Below are positions 1 to 5,936 of a stretch of DNA of 9,253 nt, piece after piece. The DNA is from Nanohaloarchaea archaeon PL-Br10_U2g5. GTDB taxonomy: Archaea; Halobacteriota; Halobacteria; Halobacteriales; Haloferacaceae. The stretch spans positions 1-9,253 of the forward strand of contig LKMY01000053.1 in NCBI GenBank assembly GCA_001564205.1. The letters are read 5' to 3'. Every line of letters begins with the position of its first letter. Positions within the stretch are counted from its first letter, which is position 1. A model generated the notes under the pieces. The model was not told the DNA's origin and made no database searches. It saw nothing but the letters and a program-made list of their open reading frames with translations. The translations under genes were made by a program, and so were the position numbers.

Positions 1-3
1 AAG

Positions 4-74
4 TGCACCGGCCGAGATTTGAACTCGGGTTGCAACCATGGCAAGGTTGCGTGATACCACTACACTACCGGTGC
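4..74 (-). tRNA. tRNA-Gly (anticodon GCC)
   Basis: Read on the minus strand this folds as a complete 71-nt cloverleaf. The 7-bp acceptor stem pairs GCACCGG (plus positions 68-74) with CCGGTGC (5-11), leaving discriminator A at 4. The D arm has a GTG/CAC stem, the anticodon stem is CAACC/GGTTG around loop TTGCCAT, and the T arm is CCGGG/CTCGG (one G-U pair) around TTCAAAT. The anticodon GCC lies at plus positions 40-42 and decodes GGC/GGU glycine codons. The 3' CCA is not encoded (the next bases read CTT on this strand), so a CCA-adding enzyme must supply it. I see no intron in the anticodon loop. The gene is transcribed away from the ribosomal protein operon from its own promoter. Fold and anticodon are read directly; isotype follows from the anticodon. 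Confidence 0.96.
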
Positions 75-105
75 GTGCTTCGCATCAGATAGTAGACCGA
101 GACGA

Positions 106-114
106 GAATATAAG
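106..114 (-). promoter_or_regulatory. TATA box of the tRNA-Gly gene
   Basis: On the minus strand the sequence is CTTATATTC, a good archaeal TATA element, preceded by a GGAACG stretch that could serve as BRE. Its centre lies about 36 bp before the mature tRNA 5' end. With the usual 25-27 bp spacing, transcription would start near position 84 and give a leader of roughly 10 nt for RNase P to remove. The start site is inferred. Confidence 0.7.
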
Positions 115-231
115 CGTTCCGGACGACCTGCTGCTCGCCGCAGATCGTGTGACTGGATCTCTCGGACTGTGAGTCGAATCGCCTGTCAACCCCCGTGTGA
201 ACGCCCCACACCCGGAAACCGGACCGCTATC

Positions 232-239
232 CTTTTACG
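232..239 (+). promoter_or_regulatory. Putative TATA box of the ribosomal protein operon
   Basis: The sequence CTTTTACG is the only A/T-rich, TATA-like stretch in the roughly 200 bp between the tRNA gene and the operon. The usual spacing predicts a transcription start near 258-264, which leaves about 12-18 nt before the ATG at 276 and makes the GTG at 240 unusable. A short inverted repeat (GTGTG at 195-199, CACAC at 207-211) lies 20-35 bp upstream and could be an operator, but 5-bp arms prove nothing. The rest of the spacer shows no gene. Confidence 0.5.
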
Positions 240-275
240 GTGTCGTCCGGAATCGAAGAGTACAGTCTCGCCACG

Positions 276-1142
276 ATGCGTACTGAAGATGGACTCACGA
301 TCTGTGTTCCGTCTTCGGTCGTCCGGGAGGCCGAGGACGCCCGCGAGGCGACTCGCAAACTCGGCTACGTCGCCCGTGCGGCGGCGGTTTTCCGGGCGGA
401 TCGACTGGTTGTCTTCCCCGACAGGGAAGGCGAGCGTCGACGGGGCGGTGAGTACGTCAGAACCGTACTGGGGTACGCCGCGACCCCGCCGGAGCTCCGA
501 AAGGATCTCTGGGGGGAGCGCGACGAACTCCGGTACGTCGGTGTGCTCCCGCCGCTCCGCGTGCCGTGGCGGACCGGCTCGACTCCTAGCGGAGAAGAGT
601 CGAAAACACAGGGACTCGTGACCGAGGTCGGACCTGAAGGCCGCGTCCGGGTCAATTCCCCGCTGCGGGAACACCCGATCTCCCTGCTCGTTCCCTCCGG
701 AATGGAGGTCGAGCGTGGAGAGCGCGTCACCATCAGGGTCTCTTCGAGAGAACCGGTCCGTGCCCGCATCACCGGGAAGCCGGAGGTCGGTTTCCAGGTC
801 GTGGGCGCGGATCTGTCGGAAGCGCTTGCCGGCGACGGAGTGGCCGTCGCGACGTCGCGACACGGAGAAGCGCTCTCCGTGTCGCGTCTCGGCGACCTCG
901 TTTCGGACGCGCGAGAGGCGGGCGGTTACACCGTCGCCTTTGGCTCGCCCGAACGAGGGCTTCCGGAGATGCTCGGGCTGTCGCCCGACAGCATTCGGGC
1001 GGCCGTCGCCGACGGCCGCCCGGTCGAACCCGATCCGGGGTTCGACCTCTGGCTGAACACGATCCCGGCACAGAGCAGCGAGGTCGTCCGAACGGAGGAG
1101 GCTCTGTTCGTGACTCTCGGCTCGCTCACACTCACGGAGTAA
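276..1142 (+). CDS. SPOUT-superfamily putative RNA methyltransferase with inserted OB domain (MTH1/C9orf114 family)
   Basis: The 288-residue product matches what I know of the archaeal trefoil-knot family related to Methanothermobacter MTH1 and human SPOUT1/C9orf114. The N-terminal part (about 8-95) has the family-like stretches VPSSVVREAEDAREATRKLG and RADRLVVFP. Residues about 112-165 (QGLVTEVGPEGRVRVN onward) look like the small beta-barrel OB insert that helps bind RNA. The C-terminal knot carries TVAFGSPERGL (219-229) and LWLNTIPAQSSEVVRTEEAL (258-277), the expected S-adenosylmethionine-binding region. The archaeal RNA substrate is not known to me; rRNA is a plausible guess from the location. 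A GTG at 240 would add 12 residues but overlaps the putative TATA box, so I chose ATG 276. The next gene, rpl3, starts 4 bp downstream. The coding DNA between 832 and 1047 is unusually rich in perfect hairpins. Confidence 0.88.
   Translation: MRTEDGLTICVPSSVVREAEDAREATRKLGYVARAAAVFRADRLVVFPDREGERRRGGEYVRTVLGYAATPPELRKDLWGERDELRYVGVLPPLRVPWRTGSTPSGEESKTQGLVTEVGPEGRVRVNSPLREHPISLLVPSGMEVERGERVTIRVSSREPVRARITGKPEVGFQVVGADLSEALAGDGVAVATSRHGEALSVSRLGDLVSDAREAGGYTVAFGSPERGLPEMLGLSPDSIRAAVADGRPVEPDPGFDLWLNTIPAQSSEVVRTEEALFVTLGSLTLTE
832..850. repeat. Inverted repeat, 7-bp arms
   Basis: GCGACGG (832-838) and CCGTCGC (844-850) pair around a 5-nt loop inside the SPOUT gene. This is the first of several hairpins in the second half of that gene and is weak by itself. 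Confidence 0.6.
856..886. repeat. Perfect 13-bp inverted repeat (hairpin) in the SPOUT gene
   Basis: CGCGACACGGAGA (856-868) is exactly complementary to TCTCCGTGTCGCG (874-886), with a 5-nt spacer AGCGC. The left arm overlaps a 16-bp palindrome (846-861) made of two tandem copies of GTCGCGAC. The DNA encodes SRHGEALSVSR, so it lies inside the reading frame. No T-tract follows, so it is not an obvious terminator. In RNA it would be a very stable stem-loop. Confidence 0.85.
973..1047. repeat. Three consecutive hairpins at the 3' part of the SPOUT gene
   Basis: Three perfect inverted repeats lie next to each other. The first is TCGGGC (973-978) with GCCCGA (983-988). The second is CGGGCGGCCGTC (996-1007) with GACGGCCGCCCG (1011-1022), loop GCC. 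The third is GGTCGAACCC (1022-1031) with GGGTTCGACC (1038-1047), loop GATCCG. The second and third share one base. All are within codons for the start of the SPOUT knot, about 100 bp before rpl3. No run of T follows. Confidence 0.85.
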
Positions 1143-1146
1143 ACAC

Positions 1147-2163
1147 ATGCCACAACCAAGCCGACCACGAAAAGGCTCGCTGGGCTACGGCCCACGCACC
1201 CGCGCAGACCGAGAGGTCCCGCGCATTCGCTCGTGGCCAGACGACGACGGGGCCCCCGCACTGCAGGGGTTCGCCGGCTACAAAGCCGGAATGACCCACG
1301 TCATGATGGTCAACGACGAGGCCAACTCGCCGCGTGAAGGGATGGAAGAGTCCGTCCCCGTCACGGTCGTCGAGACGCCGCCGATGTACGCGGTGGCCCT
1401 GCGCGCCTACGAACAGACGCCGTACGGAATGAAGCCGGTCGAAGAGGTCTGGGCGACCGAGTTCCACGAGGAGCTCGACCGCGCGCTCGATCTGCCGGCG
1501 GAAGACACCTTCGAGGAGGACGCCGAGGAGCTGCGAGCGCTGCTCGACGACGACGTCGTCGACGACGTTCGCGTTATTACTCACACCGCCCCCTCGGAGC
1601 TCGCGAACGTGCCCAAGAAGAAGCCCGACGTCATGGAGACCCGAGTCGGCGGCGGCTCCCTCGAGGAGCGCGTCGACTTCGGTCTCGACTTAGTCGCGGA
1701 CGGCGGCGCCCACGAGTTCGGCGACGTCTTCCGCGCTGGTCAGTACACCGACGTTTCGGGCATCACGAAGGGGAAAGGAACGCAGGGCCCCGTCAAACGG
1801 TGGGGCGTCCAGAAGCGGAAGGGTAAACACGCCCGCCAGGGATGGCGGCGCCGGATCGGCAACCTCGGTCCGTGGAACCCCTCCCGCGTGCGATCCACTG
1901 TTCCCCAGCAGGGGCAGACCGGCTACCACCAGCGCACCGAGCTCAACAAGCGCCTCATCGACTTCGGCGAGGGCGACGACGCCAGCGTCGACGGCGGCTT
2001 CGTCAACTACGGCGAAATCGACGGCGAGTACGCGCTTATCAAGGGCTCGCTGCCGGGACCGGACAAGCGCCTGCTTCGATTCCGCCCGGCCATCCGGCCG
2101 AACGACCAGCCGCGCCTCGACCCCGAGGTCCGGTACGTATCCACCGCATCCAACCAGGGATAA
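1147..2163 (+). CDS. rpl3: Large-subunit ribosomal protein uL3
   Basis: The 338-residue product is archaeal-type uL3, of the length expected for haloarchaea. The globular part begins with QGFAGYKAGMTHV (40-52). The long extension that reaches the peptidyl transferase centre holds GITKGKGTQGPVKRWG (205-220), KGKHARQGWRRRIG (225-238) and GPWNPSRVRSTVPQQGQTGYH (from 241). W243 corresponds to the fingertip tryptophan of yeast L3 (W255), which sits near the A site. The protein binds 23S rRNA early in assembly and influences factor binding. Residues 108-140 form an acidic segment, part of the usual halophilic surface. The start is ATG, 4 bp after the previous stop, with GGAG at 1136-1139 seven bases upstream. 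It is the first ribosomal protein gene of the operon; a gene for uS10 is not next to it, as is usual in archaea. Confidence 0.97.
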   Translation: MPQPSRPRKGSLGYGPRTRADREVPRIRSWPDDDGAPALQGFAGYKAGMTHVMMVNDEANSPREGMEESVPVTVVETPPMYAVALRAYEQTPYGMKPVEEVWATEFHEELDRALDLPAEDTFEEDAEELRALLDDDVVDDVRVITHTAPSELANVPKKKPDVMETRVGGGSLEERVDFGLDLVADGGAHEFGDVFRAGQYTDVSGITKGKGTQGPVKRWGVQKRKGKHARQGWRRRIGNLGPWNPSRVRSTVPQQGQTGYHQRTELNKRLIDFGEGDDASVDGGFVNYGEIDGEYALIKGSLPGPDKRLLRFRPAIRPNDQPRLDPEVRYVSTASNQG

Positions 2164-2166
2164 TTC

Positions 2167-2913
2167 ATGAACGCAACAGTACACGACCTGGACGGCGAGG
2201 ACGCGGGTAGCGTCGAGCTGCCGGCAGTCTTCGAGACCGCGTTCCGACCGGACCTTATCGGTCGAGCGGTCTCCGCCGCACAGGCTAACCGAAAACAGGC
2301 CTACGGGGCAGACGAGTTCGCTGGGATGCGAACCCCCGCGGAGTCATTCGGCTCCGGACGCGGGCTCGCGCACATCCCGCGATCCGAGAACGTCGCCCGC
2401 CGCGTCCCGAGCGCAGTCTCCGGGCGCCGCGCGCACCCGCCGAAGGCCGAGAAGGACCAGACGAAGAAACTGAACGACAAAGAACGGCAGCTCGCCGTCC
2501 GGTCGGCCATCGCGGCCACCGCTGACGCAGAGCTCGTCGCCGAGCGCGGTCACGCGTTCGACGAGGGCCTCGACCTCCCGCTCGTCGTGAGCGACGAGTT
2601 CGAGGATCTCGACAAGACCCAAGACGCCCTGGGCGTCCTCGAAGCCGTCGGCGTCGACGCCGACATCGAGCGCGCCGAGGAGGGTCGCTCCGTCCGCGCC
2701 GGTCAAGGGAAGATCCGTGGACGCAAGTACAGCCAGCCGAAGTCCGTACTCGTCGTCACCAGCGAGGAGCCGTCCCGCGCCGCCCGAAACCTGTCGGGCG
2801 TCGACGTCGCGACCGCTCGCGAAGTCAACGCGGAAGACCTCGCGCCGGGCACGCATCCGGGCCGACTCACGCTGTGGACCGAGAGCGCCATCGAGGAGGT
2901 GGCCGACCGATGA
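2167..2913 (+). CDS. rpl4: Large-subunit ribosomal protein uL4
   Basis: The 248-residue protein is archaeal/eukaryotic-type uL4. After a short N-terminal strand, residues about 45-95 form the extended loop that lines the peptide exit tunnel; it contains SFGSGRGLAHIPR (60-72) and SGRRAHPPKAEK (85-96). The globular Rossmann-like body follows, with the conserved GQGKIRGRKY (179-188), and ends near LTLWTESAIEEVADR. The body also carries the acidic patches expected of a halophile. The ATG is 3 bp after the rpl3 stop and I see no good Shine-Dalgarno sequence before it, so translation probably depends on ribosomes arriving from rpl3. The 3' end overlaps rpl23 by 4 bp (ATGA). In bacteria L4 represses the S10 operon; whether it does so here cannot be read from the sequence. 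Confidence 0.97.
   Translation: MNATVHDLDGEDAGSVELPAVFETAFRPDLIGRAVSAAQANRKQAYGADEFAGMRTPAESFGSGRGLAHIPRSENVARRVPSAVSGRRAHPPKAEKDQTKKLNDKERQLAVRSAIAATADAELVAERGHAFDEGLDLPLVVSDEFEDLDKTQDALGVLEAVGVDADIERAEEGRSVRAGQGKIRGRKYSQPKSVLVVTSEEPSRAARNLSGVDVATAREVNAEDLAPGTHPGRLTLWTESAIEEVADR
2895..2901 (+). promoter_or_regulatory. Shine-Dalgarno sequence for rpl23
   Basis: GGAGGTG inside the rpl4 reading frame ends 8 bp before ATG 2910. It selects this ATG over an upstream in-frame extension from 2874, which would add 12 residues that uL23 proteins lack. Confidence 0.85.
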
Positions 2914-3164
2914 ACTCGATCATCGAACACCCGCTCGTCACCGAGCAGGCGATGAACGAGATGGACTTCAAGAACAAGCTGCTGTTCTTGGTCGACATCG
3001 ACGCGGCGAAGCCGGAGATCCGCGAGGAGATTCAGGACCGATACGACGTCGTCGTCGACGATGTCAACACGCAGATAACCTCGAAAGGCAAAAAGAAGGC
3101 GACGGTCACGCTCTCGGACGACGACGACGCGACCGAGATCGCCTCGCGCATCGGGGTGTTCTAA
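2910..3164 (+). CDS. rpl23: Large-subunit ribosomal protein uL23
   Basis: The 84-residue product begins MNSIIEHPLVTEQAMNEMDF and has the compact alpha/beta fold of uL23, with central LLFLVDIDAAKPEIREEIQ and KGKKKATVTL toward the C-terminus. This is the short archaeal form without the eukaryotic N-terminal extension. uL23 sits at the exit of the nascent-chain tunnel beside uL29, and is the docking site for SRP54 and the Sec translocon. The start at ATG 2910 gives a 4-bp ATGA overlap with rpl4, has an almost perfect Shine-Dalgarno sequence, and matches the family N-terminus. Only one base separates its stop from rpl2. Identification is secure. Confidence 0.96.
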   Translation: MNSIIEHPLVTEQAMNEMDFKNKLLFLVDIDAAKPEIREEIQDRYDVVVDDVNTQITSKGKKKATVTLSDDDDATEIASRIGVF

Positions 3165-3165
3165 G

Positions 3166-3888
3166 ATGGGACGACGAATTCAAGGACAGCGGCGTGGACG
3201 CGGCGGCCCGACGTTCCGGGCCCCGTCCCACCGCTACAAGGCGGAGCTGTCGCACAAGAAGCTCGAAGACGTGGACACGATCTCCGGCGAAATCGTCGGG
3301 ATCGAACACGACCCCGCCCGCTCGGCTCCGCTCGCGGAGATCGAGTTCGAGGACGACGACCGTCGGCTCGTGCTCGCGCCGGAAGGCGTGCGCGTGGGCG
3401 AGACGATACAGGTCGGGGTCTCAGCGGAGATCAAGCCCGGGAACACGCTCCCGCTAGCTGAGATCCCCGAGGGTGTCCCGGTCTGTAACGTCGAGAGTAA
3501 CCGCGGAGACGGCGGGAAGTTCGCGCGCGCATCCGGCGTGTCGGCGACGCTTCTCACCCACGACCGCGACGTCGCGGTCGTTCAGCTCCCCAGCGGGGAA
3601 GTGAAGCGGCTCGACCCGCAGTGCCGCGCCACGATCGGCGTGGTCGCCGGCGGGGGCCGAACGGAGAAGCCGTTCGTCAAAGCCGGAAACAAGTACCACA
3701 AGATGAAGTCGCGAGGGACGAAGTACCCGCGCGTCCGCGGCGTCGCGATGAACGCCGTCGACCACCCCTTCGGTGGGGGCGGTCGCCAACACCCCGGCCA
3801 GCCGAAGTCGGTCTCGCGGGACGCCCCGCCGGGACGGAAGGTCGGTGACATCGCATCCAAGCGCACCGGACGAGGTGGCAACAAATGA
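3166..3888 (+). CDS. rpl2: Large-subunit ribosomal protein uL2
   Basis: The 240-residue product is archaeal uL2, full length. Its N-terminal arm is basic ([20 protein letters not shown]); the OB and SH3-like barrels occupy roughly 35-165 and include [17 protein letters not shown] (108-124). The C-terminal part has [20 protein letters not shown] (190-209). D199 and H200 correspond to E. coli D228/H229, near the peptidyl transferase centre; archaea have GGRQH where bacteria have GGEGR. The tail is basic ([19 protein letters not shown]). uL2 binds domain IV of 23S rRNA and is needed for subunit association. A partial Shine-Dalgarno (GGGGTG, 3153-3158) precedes the ATG. Codons for HDRDVAVVQ contain a 22-bp perfect palindrome (3560-3581). 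The stop overlaps the rps19 start by 4 bp. Confidence 0.98.
   Translation: MGRRIQGQRRGRGGPTFRAPSHRYKAELSHKKLEDVDTISGEIVGIEHDPARSAPLAEIEFEDDDRRLVLAPEGVRVGETIQVGVSAEIKPGNTLPLAEIPEGVPVCNVESNRGDGGKFARASGVSATLLTHDRDVAVVQLPSGEVKRLDPQCRATIGVVAGGGRTEKPFVKAGNKYHKMKSRGTKYPRVRGVAMNAVDHPFGGGGRQHPGQPKSVSRDAPPGRKVGDIASKRTGRGGNK
3560..3581. repeat. 22-bp perfect palindrome inside rpl2
   Basis: The half-site ACGACCGCGAC (3560-3570) is followed directly by its reverse complement (3571-3581). It lies in codons for an Asp/Arg/Val run, where GAC/GTC and CGC/GCG codons complement each other, so coding composition may explain it entirely. Confidence 0.8.
3872..3877 (+). promoter_or_regulatory. Shine-Dalgarno sequence for rps19
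   Basis: GAGGTG near the end of rpl2 ends 7 bp before ATG 3885. It supports a start that overlaps the rpl2 stop (ATGA). Confidence 0.8.
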
Positions 3889-4310
3889 GTTCCAACTACC
3901 GAACCGGCCGCGAAGGCAAAGAGTTCGCCTACCGCGGTCACTCGCTCGACGAGCTGCAGGAGATGGACGTCGAAGAAGTCGCGGAACTGCTCCCCGCACG
4001 CCTGCGGCGAAGCATCGCTCGCGGACTGGGCACCGAACAGCAGAAGCTGCTCGAGAAGGCCCGAAGCCGCGACAAGGAGACGACGGCGGACGATCCGATC
4101 CGGACGCATCTGCGCGACATGCCGATCCTGCCGGAGTTCGTCGGCGTCACGTTTGCCGTGTACAACGGACACAGCTTCGAGCGCGTACAGGTCGAACCCC
4201 AGATGATCGGACATTATCTCGGTGAGTTCCACCTCACTCGAAGCACCGTCGAACACGGTCAGGCCGGCATCGGCGCGACCCGGTCCTCGAAGTTCGTGCC
4301 CCTCAAGTAA
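3885..4310 (+). CDS. rps19: Small-subunit ribosomal protein uS19
   Basis: The 141-residue protein is archaeal/eukaryotic-type uS19, which carries a longer N-terminus than the bacterial protein. Residues 1-70 include an acidic helical region ([20 protein letters not shown]). The conserved core has [17 protein letters not shown] (71-87), [12 protein letters not shown] (92-103), HYLGEF (110-115) and the signature end [14 protein letters not shown] (128-141). uS19 sits on the head of the small subunit near the A site, next to uS13. The start overlaps rpl2 by 4 bp and has a Shine-Dalgarno sequence in the same register as the other overlapping genes. rpl22 begins 3 bp after the stop. Confidence 0.97.
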   Translation: MSSNYRTGREGKEFAYRGHSLDELQEMDVEEVAELLPARLRRSIARGLGTEQQKLLEKARSRDKETTADDPIRTHLRDMPILPEFVGVTFAVYNGHSFERVQVEPQMIGHYLGEFHLTRSTVEHGQAGIGATRSSKFVPLK

Positions 4311-4313
4311 CCC

Positions 4314-4778
4314 ATGGGAATCAATTACAGCGTCGAGGCCGACCCGGAGACCACCGCCAGAGGGATGCTCCGCGACCGGCCCATCAGCGTGAAGGACAGC
4401 AAGGAGATCTCTCGGGAGATCAAAGGCGAGACCGTCGCCGACGCCGAGGAGTTCCTCCAGGCCGTCATCGACGAGGAGACTTCGGTTCCGATGCGCCAGC
4501 ACAACGCCGGCGCCGGTCACCGCTCCGACATCGACGGCTGGGACGCGGGTCGGTATCCCGCGAAGGCCGCCAAGGACTTCCTCAAGCTCTTAGAGAACGT
4601 CAAGAACAACGCAATCGAACAGGGGTTCGACGGCGACGAGATGGTTATCAAACACGTCGCCCCGCACAAGGTCGGCGAACGGCCGGGTCGAAACCCGCGA
4701 GCCGCGGGTGCCACCCAGTGGAACACCACGCTCGCCGACGTCGAACTCATCATCGAGGAGCCGGAGGCTGACGAATAA
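4314..4778 (+). CDS. rpl22: Large-subunit ribosomal protein uL22
   Basis: The 154-residue product closely resembles the haloarchaeal L22 pattern as I know it from Haloarcula marismortui: [18 protein letters not shown] at the start, [20 protein letters not shown] (62-81), [19 protein letters not shown] (112-130) and [12 protein letters not shown] at the end. The stretch about 116-138 is the long beta hairpin that reaches into the exit tunnel and, with uL4, forms the constriction. The globular part binds 23S rRNA near the tunnel exit. No Shine-Dalgarno sequence is visible; the ATG is 3 bp after the rps19 stop, so re-initiation is likely. The stop shares one base with the rps3 start (TAATG). Confidence 0.97.
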   Translation: MGINYSVEADPETTARGMLRDRPISVKDSKEISREIKGETVADAEEFLQAVIDEETSVPMRQHNAGAGHRSDIDGWDAGRYPAKAAKDFLKLLENVKNNAIEQGFDGDEMVIKHVAPHKVGERPGRNPRAAGATQWNTTLADVELIIEEPEADE

Positions 4779-5722
4779 TGGCTGACGAACACCAATTCAT
4801 CGAGGACGGCCTGCGCCGTTCACAGATCAACGAGTTCTTCGCGGACGAGCTCGGTCGAGCCGGCTACGGCGGCATGGACGTCGCCAAGACGCCGATGGGC
4901 ACGCAGATCGTGTTAAAGGCCGAAAAGCCCGGGATGGTCATCGGGAAGGGCGGGAAGAACATCCGGAAGATCACCTCGGAACTCGAGGACCGCTTCGGGA
5001 TGGACGACCCGCAGATCGACGTTCAGGAGGTCGACGAGCCCGATCTGAACGCCCAGATCGTCGCAGACCGCCTCGCAAACGCCTTAGAACGCGGCTGGTA
5101 CTTCCGAAAAGCCGGTCACACGACGATCGACCGGATCATGGACGCGGGCGCGCTGGGCGCCGAAATCGTCCTCTCCGGGAAGGTCACCGGCGCGCGCTCA
5201 CGCGTCGAGAAGTTCAACCGCGGCTACATCAAACACAACGGCGAACCGGCCCAAGAAGTGGTCGACCACGGGCAGGGCGTCGCCGTGATGAAGCTCGGGA
5301 CGATCGGCGTCAACGTGAAGATCATTCCGCCGGGAGCGAAGCTCCCCGACGACTTCGATATCCGCGAGGATGCCGAGGTTCCGGAAGTCGAGCAGGCGAC
5401 CGCCGCCACCGACGACGGTGTCGAGTCGCTCCTCGAAGCGGAGCCGGAAGCGGTTCCCGAGGCCGGCACGGAAGACGAGGATGTCGAGGTCCCCGACGAG
5501 GACCCCGCCGACGTCATCGACGAGGAGATCGTCGAGGAAGTTGTCGAGGAGACCCAGGAAACGGCCACGGAGGCGACGGACGTCGCCGCCGAAGAGCCGG
5601 TCGGTGACGACGATGTCGACGCCGACGAACTAGACGATCTCGACGAGGAGATCGAATCAGAGGCCGCAGACCTCGTCGCGGAGATGGAAGCGGCCGACGA
5701 AGACGAGGAGGAGGACGAATAA
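4778..5722 (+). CDS. rps3: Small-subunit ribosomal protein uS3 with long acidic C-terminal tail
   Basis: The 314-residue uS3 has an N-terminal type-II KH domain (about 15-90) with the nucleic-acid-binding GKGG loop at 56-59 ([14 protein letters not shown]). The C-terminal uS3 domain follows (about 95-190), with [19 protein letters not shown] (106-124), [16 protein letters not shown] (127-142) and [20 protein letters not shown]. uS3 forms the mRNA entry channel on the small-subunit head and takes part in mRNA unwinding. From residue 197 to the end there is a tail with no Lys, Arg or His, of which I count 57 Asp/Glu among 118. It is probably disordered and is much longer than the folded family core requires. 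GGAGG at 4763-4767 lies 10 bp before the ATG, which overlaps the rpl22 stop by one base. Confidence 0.97.
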   Translation: MADEHQFIEDGLRRSQINEFFADELGRAGYGGMDVAKTPMGTQIVLKAEKPGMVIGKGGKNIRKITSELEDRFGMDDPQIDVQEVDEPDLNAQIVADRLANALERGWYFRKAGHTTIDRIMDAGALGAEIVLSGKVTGARSRVEKFNRGYIKHNGEPAQEVVDHGQGVAVMKLGTIGVNVKIIPPGAKLPDDFDIREDAEVPEVEQATAATDDGVESLLEAEPEAVPEAGTEDEDVEVPDEDPADVIDEEIVEEVVEETQETATEATDVAAEEPVGDDDVDADELDDLDEEIESEAADLVAEMEAADEDEEEDE

Positions 5723-5934
5723 TGGCGATCCTCTACACCGACGAGATTCGCGACATGACCGCCGCCGAGCGGCAGGTCGAACTCGACGAGCTCGAGACGG
5801 AACTGCTCAACTCGAAGGCGCAGCGGGCCGCCGGCGGCATGCCGGAGAGCCCGGGCCGCGTGAACGAGCTGAAGAAGACGATCGCGCGGATCAAGACGAT
5901 CCAAGCGGAAGAAGGCGACTTCGACGACGAATAA
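5722..5934 (+). CDS. rpl29: Large-subunit ribosomal protein uL29
   Basis: The 70-residue protein is a two-helix antiparallel hairpin typical of uL29: [20 protein letters not shown], a first helix through ELDELETELLNSKAQRAAGG, a turn at PESPGRVN, and a second helix ELKKTIARIKTIQAEE. The short acidic end is GDFDDE. It binds 23S rRNA at the tunnel exit beside uL23 and contributes to SRP binding. GGAGG at 5710-5714, built from the Glu codons of the uS3 tail, ends 7 bp before the ATG; the start overlaps the rps3 stop by one base. The next gene is rnp1, 2 bp downstream. There is no aIF1 (SUI1) gene between them, although some archaea have one there. Confidence 0.96.
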   Translation: MAILYTDEIRDMTAAERQVELDELETELLNSKAQRAAGGMPESPGRVNELKKTIARIKTIQAEEGDFDDE

Positions 5935-5936
5935 CA

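Noticed and set aside
195..211. GTGTG/CACAC inverted repeat upstream of the operon TATA box as an operator
   Set aside because: Five-base arms are too short to separate from chance; mentioned only in the promoter entry.
996..1047. Hairpins in the SPOUT gene as a transcription terminator
   Set aside because: No T-rich stretch follows and the genes on both sides are only 4 bp apart, so termination here would silence the operon.
186..1148. A 320-codon open frame on the minus strand opposite the SPOUT gene
   Set aside because: It is the mirror of a high-GC coding frame. The translation is Arg/Asp-rich without any recognisable family motif, and the plus-strand gene matches a known family over its whole length.
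2647..2664. An 18-bp perfect palindrome in rpl4 (half GTCGGCGTC), and a 14-bp one in rpl3 near 1548-1564
   Set aside because: Both fall in Val/Asp codon runs, where GTC and GAC are mutual reverse complements; I treat them as background for judging the other hairpins.
2717..3457. A 246-codon plus-strand open frame across rpl4, rpl23 and rpl2
   Set aside because: It is an off-frame reading of three real genes, with low-complexity Ser/Arg/Pro composition and no family resemblance.
3582..4520. A 312-codon minus-strand open frame across rpl2, rps19 and rpl22
   Set aside because: It spans three firmly identified ribosomal protein genes and is open only because GC-rich codons rarely make stops on the opposite strand.
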